A DNA stretch of 14,460 nucleotides. Origin: Zygnema cylindricum. Its lineage: Eukaryota; Streptophyta; Zygnematophyceae; Zygnematales; Zygnemataceae. The DNA lies in assembly GCA_037447655.1 (NCBI GenBank), contig JBBHKE010000796.1, positions 1 through 14,460 on the forward strand, in the 5' to 3' direction. This document shows, piece after piece, positions 7,264-14,460 of this stretch. The position numbers were made by a program, and so were the translations under genes. The notes under the pieces are model-generated. The model saw only the letters and a list, made by a program, of their open reading frames with translations, had not been told where the DNA came from and did not search any database. Within the stretch, counting starts at the first letter, position 1; every line of letters begins with the position of its first letter.

Positions 7264-7378
7264 TTTACTGGCACTACCTTACTGTAAATGTATCTTTACA
7301 ATAATTAGCAATGCCTAACGAAAGAACCTCCATAATTGGAAATCCTTTCGTGTATCTACTTGTATTGCTGAATTGAAA

Positions 7379-7446
7379 TACAATGTACCACCGTAGTGCT
7401 TTAAAATCAGTTCACAATGTACCACTGTAGTGCTTTAAAATCAGTT
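7379..7446 (-). repeat. 34-bp tandem duplication (mirror copy)
   Basis: Exact reverse complement of 7015-7082. Confidence 0.9.
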
Positions 7447-8016
7447 TCCCACCAGTCACAGGTTGCAACAGAGTACCCGAATCCGTATTTGATCCGTACC
7501 CGACCGGCCGCGTCAGATCCAAAACGGATTCAGGTGCCAAATTTTAGGGGCTGGCCGGATTTGGCCCGGTGATTAAAAAGTAAAAAACAAATTTGGTAAG
7601 CAAAAAACGAAAAATATTAAATGTTTCGTAGGTAGTTTTCACTACAGTACACTGTGAATCGTAATAAAAGTAAATAAAGTTAATTCGGTTGCCCTAAATT
7701 TTGACTCTATCACGTTAAATAGAGTAAATGATTCTAGAATTTTCAATTTTCTATTTACGGTAAGGTTTAATTAGCGTAAAAAATTATAATATAGGTTCGT
7801 TTTAAATAGTGTGGAGTATGGACGACGTCTGACCGTGCAAAATTGTACTTTTGTAAGTAAAAACGAACAAATGATGATTTAGTACAGGCCGTTATCATGT
7901 AATTGTGTTTTAACAAAGAGCATAGTGCAAACGTCATAGTGAGGATAAAATGAACGTTTTGACAGATTTTGTATGGAAACTCTGTTTACAGTAGAGATAT
8001 CAGCGTGCTAAAGTAG

Positions 8017-9133
8017 TAGTGTTGTTTATCGGTAAGGATTTGCCGATAACCGATATGGACCTTTTTTCGGGTACCCGATAATCGATATATTGGTACGATA
8101 TATCGTTATTGGTGTTATCGCTGATAAATAATCGATACTTATTGGTTATTTATCAGTGATATCACCGATATCGATAACTATCGGCGATAAATGTACGGAC
8201 CGTACAGATAAATATGGTGGCTAAAAACAGCGGCAGTCTGACAGGTTTTCAGTCCATAGATGTCACGTGCGCATATTACGCACGGTATAATTTAACGAAT
8301 ACTAAGTACGGTACACATCAAATGATGATGAAAAGTAAATAAAGTGCGTACCTTAATGTGTACCCGTACATTATTTATACAATTATGTATAGTGTCCGTC
8401 TATCTTCATACATTTTAGGGTTATTTTACGGGATTTTTAGGGTTTCCAAGGTACATTGTCGTACCTTCCTTTCTATTTCAGTACGGTTGCCGTAGATATT
8501 CCGTACCATAAGGTATTTTAGGGTACACTTTCATTCATTTTCGTACATTTCTGATAAATTTCCGTACCTCTTTAAGATTTTTTAGGATTTTCTCAGATTA
8601 ATCTTTCCGTACGTTTTTTGTACAAAGCCGTACAGCGAAATTTACACGAATTTTACGAAAAGTATAAAAATGACGAATACTACGTAGTTTTTGTAAAAAG
8701 ATAAAAATCTGTACGAATTGGACATCGACGGTTTCAGTCTGCTCTTTTGTCTGTTCGTTTTCCCTTTTAAAAAGTTTGATTCTCAAATTTTACAATGTAT
8801 TTTATTTTTTTCGTTTCGGTAGTATAGTTTTAGAACTATAAAGTATTATTTTAAATTTGTCTACGTTTACGTGCTGCGCTGTCCATAATATTTTTCAGTT
8901 GAATAGATACGGAACAGATTGTTATACGTGGCATGCCACGCTATATAATGTACATAATGTAATACAGTATATTATAAAGTACTATAGTATGCGTACTATA
9001 TATTTTTTAAGTTATCGCCGATATGGAATTTGCTGGTCTCAAACCGATATATCGGGACCTTTGACCGTTCGATAACCGATAACTATCCGTATCCGTGTTA
9101 TCGCGTTATGTTTTTTACCGATACACAACACTA
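8017..9133. mobile_element. Element D (mirror copy)
   Basis: Reverse complement of 5328-6444. Ends are TAGTGTTGTTTATCGGTAA at 8017-8035 and the partner at 9115-9133. Confidence 0.6.
8255..8731 (+). mobile_element. Element B (mirror copy, readable orientation)
   Basis: Reverse complement of 5730-6206. Here B reads in the same direction as element A does in the left arm. It is flanked by TTTCAGTC at 8247-8254 and 8732-8739. Confidence 0.65.
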
Positions 9134-10191
9134 ATTTTTAGGCGTTGCCTTGCCTCGCGGTGTTTCAGGGTTGGAGTTTGAGCATGAAATGGCATGACGT
9201 AGCCGTCAGTTACAAAGGCAAACCGCCAAAAATGTTGTACACTGTACGTTTCAAGGTGACGTTAAAAGTAGTTTAACATCTGCATTCTATTTGTAAGGCG
9301 AAAGATTGTCTCGGTGCATCATCCATTTTTTGCGGAGCAACAGAAAACTAGTAAATTCCCCTTACGTAACCACATGGCACGTTCCCTATAGTACTCTTTG
9401 AAGTCGAAACACGACGTGCGTCGCATTCGGTCCAAAACTTGCTTTTGTCGCGAACTAATGATTTATGAATCCTCGAAAAGAACACATGTTCGTATCGCGT
9501 GTCATCATATTTGAAGAACATCCTTTATCGTGTATCGACAAATTGGCCTCGATCCATTCCTAATGTACGATTTGAATTGCCACTGTTTACTGTACAACTT
9601 TTACTCACAATGCGACACTTTTTAGCTCTTTAAACATCAAATTACGAAAGCCAAAGATAAGTCGCCACGCCTACCTCTCCAATCATGATGCAAAGTTGAA
9701 GAATTGAAGCCGATGGATTACCCCGTTTTTGAATCCACCACCGAAAATCTGTGGCCAAACCAAAAATACTCTCGTGTTGGTACGATAAAATAAAGTATAC
9801 AAAGTGTCCAACCTTTATTTTATACTGTAGGGACGTCGTGTACATGCGTTACAAATAATGTACAGTACTGCAGTATATTTCGAAATACTAATTTCGACAC
9901 GGTAAATTTTGTCAACCGGCTACTGTACCTTGTCATCGAGGTTCATCGATCCGCCAAAAATCGCCAGAATCGGTACTATTTCTTTCAAACTTCGATAAGC
10001 GTAAACCGTTTCCTCCAACCAGAACGGCGGCTGCCAGTTGTCTGACGCTCGGTAAATGCTAAGATTGCACTATATCGCCGATTGCTGCTAGCGTTAAGGA
10101 TTTTTGTGTGTTAATGCACAATTCGCCAATTATAATTAACAGTTTCGAGGGCGTGGCAGATTGTACCTTCAATATTGTTTGTTAACACTTA
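9134..10191. other. Non-coding region (mirror copy), no gene seen
   Basis: Reverse complement of 4270-5327. Confidence 0.5.
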
Positions 10192-10965
10192 GGGTAACCT
10201 TCCATCAGGCGTTCCCAGTAATCGTACGGTCACGTTTACTGGCAGTAATATTTGTAACACCTTTCCATCAGGTCGTGTCAGCGAGGCAAAAATTGCTTAC
10301 GTGTTGGATTGCGATTGGTACCACGTAGGAACCTGTTTAGCCGGCGGGGAATAATGAAATTTTTGAAAAGTACAAAATCTCAACTGCGTTTCTGTACGGG
10401 CGGACGCCGATTAAAATATCTAGTAGCGTCACGCTAATGTACAATCTGAACGTTCTTGTATTTGTCTTGTACCAACGGCCACTAAAACCGTTGCAAAATG
10501 AAAATTTGTACAAATGTCCATGAATGCACCATTTGTACTTTCATGTATTTTCGCTGTACCAACGGAGGCGTGACAGAATGTCCTACAACCAAGATTTTGT
10601 CGTCGAACAGGGTGGCTTTGATGTCAGAAGGTACACGTCATTTGCCATATGTAAGTTTATAACTTCACGTCCGTCGTGGATCGACTCTGACTTTTACAAG
10701 TGAACCAACACACGCGTCAAGTGAGCGCAGAGTGTCCTTCTGATGACAATCGGAGGAGACTCGCGAGGTATTGGATAGAAAGGGCGTTTGCGTCGAAAAT
10801 TCAAAATCGGATGGTGGGAGTTTTTGCCAAAAAGTCTGGAGAATCTTAACAAATTTATGGTAAACATCTTTTGTAAAAAAAAATAAAAAAAAACAGTACG
10901 GATTAGTACGGAAAGGTAGTTTCTCTAGTAAACAACCCCACTTTTCGCCTGATGGAAGGTTACCC
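10192..10965. mobile_element. Element C (mirror copy)
   Basis: Reverse complement of 3496-4269, with 20-bp perfect terminal repeats between TA dinucleotides. Confidence 0.6.
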
Positions 10966-11162
10966 TAAATTCGAAAAACTGCAGGTTTCTTTTCGCGCCT
11001 ATGTTTGATGACGTCGAAGCGTATGACATGTAGAACAGGCTATGAGTTTCGGACTTTCGACCCAAACCGGGGGGCGAGTGCGAAGTGTACCTTAAAATGC
11101 CGGTGATGTACCTTAGGATTTTCAGGATCGAGTATGCGCAGCCACAGGTCACATGTTTTTTC

Positions 11163-11862
11163 CATAGTTGTCCTATTCGTACGAATTTCGACTTTTTTCC
11201 GAAAACTACGTAGTATTCGTTACTTTCATACCGTTCATTAGTTTCCGCTGTACGAAAACGTACGAAAACTTTCCCCTTAACCCTAAAAAATCCTTAAAAA
11301 ATCCTAAAAACGTACGAAAAACATACGGAAATGTGCGTCGTTGTACGATATGTGTACCCTAAAAAACCTAGGAGTACGAAAAATGTAAGGCAGCTGTACT
11401 GTTATTTACCGGAATGTACGAAATGCACGGGAAGTACCCTAAACACCTTAAAATCCCAACATCACTAACCCTAAAAGTACTGAAATATACGGACGCCGTA
11501 CGTAGATGTACAAAAAATGTAAGTCCGTATGACTGAAATATACGGAAAAGTACGAAAATGTACCCTAAAAATCTCAATATAATAACCGTCAAAAGTACGA
11601 AAAATACGGACACTGTACGTAAATGTACGAATAAAAGTTGGCTGTTTAACATAAATATTTGAGAACGCACGAGAATGTACACTAAAATTCCTCAAACCCC
11701 CTAAAAGTACTTAAATGTACGAAAATAGTACTCAAATGTACGAAAATGTACGGGTACATAGTCAGGTACGCATTTAATAACATTTTTTTCATCGTTAAAT
11801 ACGTATCGTGCGTAGTATTCGGGCGTTCGTTTCTTGCGTATTATGCGCACGGGACAACTATG
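11163..11862 (-). mobile_element. Element A (mirror copy)
   Basis: Reverse complement of 2599-3298. Confidence 0.65.
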
Positions 11863-12536
11863 GATTTTTCACACAATTCGACCGTGTGACGCGGCGCAGT
11901 TCTAATGAAGTATACGACATGTGCCATCGCCCTAAGAGCAACGTAGTCTGTGCTCTGCCGTATCACACGAGTAATGATTTCATTCCAAAATCTACCCATC
12001 AAAGCGATCATCAATCTGTCATGTCTTTCCGCGGATGGCGTGACGTCCATAAATGCTCCCAGGGACCGATACTGTACTTTGCATAGCAGATTGTGCCACG
12101 CTGGTCGGCCAAGCGTGTCAGGCAGCCGGTTTGAAAATACCATTTCGCAAGAGCGTTTTAGACACGTGCCTGTAATATGCCACGTGTCACTACTCAAGGG
12201 CACGGGAGACTGTTGCCTCGTTTCATTCCGGTCAGAAGTCATAAACAAATAAACAATCGAGCATAGAATCGCAATCCGAATCCGGCGCCACGAAACTTCC
12301 GCCGGTCGATTCTTACCGTGTGAACGGCTGCTTGCGCGGTTCGCGTCCACAGCGCTGTTTCGCTTGCCACGTCGGCGTGACTGGGTGACCCCGCTTGTCC
12401 CGGCACTCAAATCGTCGACGCCTTGTTTAGTGACACCACTTGGCAAAGGAGGGTGTCGCCACGTGGAAAAATGAGCACAGGCTCCCGTGGCCCACCGGAA
12501 ATCCGCCAATCTCTGCGTCTTTAGCCCCGTTTTCAC
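11841..12536 (-). CDS. 231-codon open frame, doubtful (mirror copy)
   Basis: Reverse complement of 1925-2620, with the same reservations: no recognised domain, and its end falls inside the terminal repeat of element A. Confidence 0.12.
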   Translation of the reverse strand: MKTGLKTQRLADFRWATGACAHFSTWRHPPLPSGVTKQGVDDLSAGTSGVTQSRRRGKRNSAVDANRASSRSHGKNRPAEVSWRRIRIAILCSIVYLFMTSDRNETRQQSPVPLSSDTWHITGTCLKRSCEMVFSNRLPDTLGRPAWHNLLCKVQYRSLGAFMDVTPSAERHDRLMIALMGRFWNEIITRVIRQSTDYVALRAMAHVVYFIRTAPRHTVELCEKSIVVPCA

Positions 12537-13676
12537 GCATTTCTAGCATCCGCCCTTCCAGCACATCGTCGCATGGATTCGCGTCACTTCAAAAACGTCG
12601 CATGATGCCGTACCTAGTCGCAACCAATAGGATACAACACCCATGAATTGTCGCAAAGTCGTCGCACGTGTCATAGATACGTCACACGATTATATCGCGT
12701 AGTATTCGCCGGTTGGTGGACCGCCTCTGCTAATGTCTGTCGCCTTTGCCACGTGGCAGTAGCCCTTGACGCTTTATGCTGCGCCCTCAGTATGTAAAAT
12801 CTCAGGCCTCGAGGCGTTGCCGTGTGCCACGTGGCGCTTGTTTAGCGCCCTTCCATCAGTCCTCTCTTTAGGGTGCGGTGCTCCAGGCGGTTGCTCCACA
12901 CCGTTTTCAGTCCATCCGTACAGTTCGATTGCTGCGCCGTCCTCCTCAGACTGATTTCGTTTGATTTCCCTCGCACGTGCGACATAGCATATTTCGTGCC
13001 ACGTAGCTATTTTTAGCGTTTGGAGGACATCCTCTTTCTCTGTTTACTCTGTACGGTAAAATCTGACAGCCTCGCCGCTCTTCTCGACACAGCAGATAGA
13101 GACGAAAACGGCTCTGAAATAGTTCTGAAACCCTAAAATCACTTCTGAAACCCTAAAAAACACTTCTGAAACCCTAAAGTGCAACAAGCATGGAACGACC
13201 TGTTTCCCGTTCCGTTGAAATCACTTCCGAGTCTCAAACTCTCCCTCTTTTCTCCCAAAGACACTTCCCCCGCCCATCCCTTTGCGCTACTTTCCAATCG
13301 GGCAGGAATGATGACGTGGACGTCTGAGGAGCTACCACGTGGCACATCCGTACAGGTGCAGTAACTGACTGGATGCCATGGCTCCTCCTCCATACTCATG
13401 ACACGACGAAACCCGACCGTAGAGTTGTACCTTCCCTGGATGGTGCCTTCCCCACTACCAGACAAACAAACAAGGAGACAAACAGCCATAATTCACTAAG
13501 ATTGCCTTGAAAAAAAAGGTTCCTGGATTTTACAAAAAAGGCCATCATGGCCCCCCTGCAAGTGATGGAGGTAGGGGGGCTGCCAGGTGGCGGCACAGGA
13601 GGGGGGAAATTTGGAGAGGGAGGGAGAGAAAGAGGGGAAGCTCCTTTGTCTTCTATGGAAGAGTTGCCACGTGGCA
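12161..13676. promoter_or_regulatory. G-box cluster (mirror copy)
   Basis: Reverse complement of 785-2300. In this arm the cluster lies mostly upstream of the plus-strand open frame beginning at 13547. Confidence 0.5.
13121..13178 (+). promoter_or_regulatory. Three tandem telo-box repeats (mirror copy)
   Basis: CTGAAACCCTAAA words in plus orientation, about 370-430 bp upstream of the ATG at 13547. Confidence 0.55.
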
Positions 13677-14460
13677 GCTTGCCGATGGTCGTTAGTCCCA
13701 GGGAAATTTGGTGGGGGGAGTCAAATACGCGGCCTCGGGCGCCTGAGATAGTGAGGAGGGAGAGAGAGGGAGACGCATCGCCGGAAAATGAGAGTGGGAT
13801 ACCTGAAGGCCTCTCATTGGCCAATTCGGGCCGGAATTCAAGTAAGCGACGAGCAGGAGGAAGCATCAAGGAAGTTTCTCAGAAGAGAATGCGAGGCGGA
13901 GGAGGAGGGAGAGGGAAGGGGGAGGGGTGCTCAGAGAGTAGTAGTGAGAGTCCAGAGGGGGAAGTGGGAAGGAGGGATAGGCCCACACAGGGAGTAGGGA
14001 CAAAAGAGAGGGAGGGAAAGGCGAAGAAGGAGGGAGTAGTCGTCGTCGCAGGTCTTGTATTAAGAGAGAGGGAAGCAAGGGAACAGATTCAAAAGGAGAG
14101 AGAAGAGAGTGACTCTGTTGTGAAAGCGGCCATGATTTCGAGTAAGAAGAAAGGGAAGACTAAGAAGGGAGGGGAGGGAAAGGAGAAAGTTGGTAGTGTG
14201 TGTGATGATGAGTTAGATGCTGCTCTTGTATTGGCGGGAATTCGCACGGTTTTCCACCATCATAGCTCAGGCGAGAGAGGAGAGGGAGATGGAGAGGGAG
14301 AGGGAGAGGGAGAGGGAGAGAGAGAGGGAGAAAGGGAGGGAGAGGGAGAAAGGGAGGGAGAGGGAGAAAGGGAGGGAGAGGGAGAAAGGGAGGGAGAGGG
14401 AGAAAGAGAGGGAGAGGGAGAGAGAGTGGGGGGGGGAGAGGGAGAGAGAGAGGGAGCGGA
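13547..14460 (+). CDS. Candidate partial protein-coding frame (mirror copy, readable orientation)
   Basis: Reverse complement of 1-914. The ATG at 13547 (ATCATGG context) follows an in-frame stop at 13508-13510, and the frame is open to the last base of the window. Residue positions are as described for the left copy. If both arms are real, the two copies would face outward from the axis as divergent duplicates. Confidence 0.35.
   Translation, partial: MAPLQVMEVGGLPGGGTGGGKFGEGGRERGEAPLSSMEELPRGSLPMVVSPREIWWGESNTRPRAPEIVRREREGDASPENESGIPEGLSLANSGRNSSKRRAGGSIKEVSQKRMRGGGGGRGKGEGCSESSSESPEGEVGRRDRPTQGVGTKEREGKAKKEGVVVVAGLVLREREAREQIQKEREESDSVVKAAMISSKKKGKTKKGGEGKEKVGSVCDDELDAALVLAGIRTVFHHHSSGERGEGDGEGEGEGEGEREGEREGEGEREGEGEREGEGEREGEGEREGEGERVGGGEGEREGA
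14273..14456. repeat. GA-rich homopurine tract (mirror copy)
   Basis: Reverse complement of the CT tract at 5-188. It includes the 18-bp tandem repeat at 14329-14418. Confidence 0.95.

Larger units (their letters stand above)
1..14460. repeat. Perfect inverted repeat (palindrome), 2 x 7230 bp, no spacer
   Basis: The left arm (1-7230) is the reverse complement of the right arm (7231-14460). The first ten bases TCCGCTCCCT match the last ten AGGGAGCGGA, the nine-C run at the left edge matches a nine-G run at the right edge, and the bases on both sides of 7230/7231 mirror exactly. Reading frames recur in mirror image with identical translations from 383 to 14078. I found no mismatch wherever I compared, although I did not align every base. 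Such a structure can come from a fold-back read, a missed hairpin adapter, a mis-assembled contig, or a genuine recent inverted duplication. The sequence alone cannot decide between these. Confidence 0.97.

Noticed and set aside
1-14460. Linear viral or plasmid genome with inverted terminal repeats, or a hairpin telomere junction
   Set aside because: There are no replication, capsid or telomere-resolution genes and almost no coding capacity. The repeats have the look of eukaryotic nuclear intergenic DNA.
1-14460. Organelle inverted repeat (plastid or mitochondrial)
   Set aside because: No rRNA, tRNA or organelle genes are present, and organelle inverted repeats are separated by single-copy regions.

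Overview
The whole 14,460-base window is one inverted repeat. Base i pairs with base 14461-i at every place I compared: both ends, the centre, and all the reading frames that recur in mirror image. The symmetry axis lies between 7230 and 7231 with no unique spacer. The window therefore holds about 7.23 kb of unique sequence written twice, head to head. I describe the left arm in full and list the mirror positions briefly.

The content suggests eukaryotic nuclear DNA, most likely from a green plant or streptophyte, with low to moderate confidence. The clues are triplicated telo-box motifs (AAACCCTAA type), a dense cluster of G-box (CCACGTGG) sites, long CT microsatellites, small terminal-inverted-repeat transposon remnants, and no bacterial-style packed genes. 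I found no rRNA, tRNA, CRISPR array, viral gene or recognisable conserved protein domain.

Layout of the left arm, edge to centre: (1) 1-188, homopyrimidine CT-rich tract containing an 18-bp tandem repeat. (2) 1-914, minus strand: an open frame that runs off the window edge. It is a candidate 5' part of a gene for a charged, low-complexity, possibly nuclear protein. (3) 785-2300: ten G-box or ACGTGGC-type sites, with three tandem telo-boxes at 1283-1340, lying mostly upstream of that frame's start, so it could be its promoter. (4) 2599-3298: element A, a 700-bp GTAC-rich element with 11-bp perfect terminal inverted repeats and a near-perfect 8-bp target duplication. (5) 3496-4269: element C, 774 bp, with at least 20-bp perfect terminal inverted repeats between TA dinucleotides. 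(6) 4270-5327: no gene seen. (7) 5328-6444: element D, a hAT-like element with 19-bp terminal repeats (18/19) and many TATCG/CGATA motifs, carrying a nested second GTAC-rich element (B, 5730-6206) related to A. (8) 6445-7230: AT-rich, no gene, with a 34-bp tandem duplication at 7015-7082. The right arm repeats all of this in reverse.

No gene pathway can be reconstructed. The main points are the perfect spacerless palindrome, which may be a fold-back sequencing or assembly product or a very recent inverted duplication, and a layered set of small non-autonomous DNA transposons, including a GTAC-packed family present in two diverged copies per arm.
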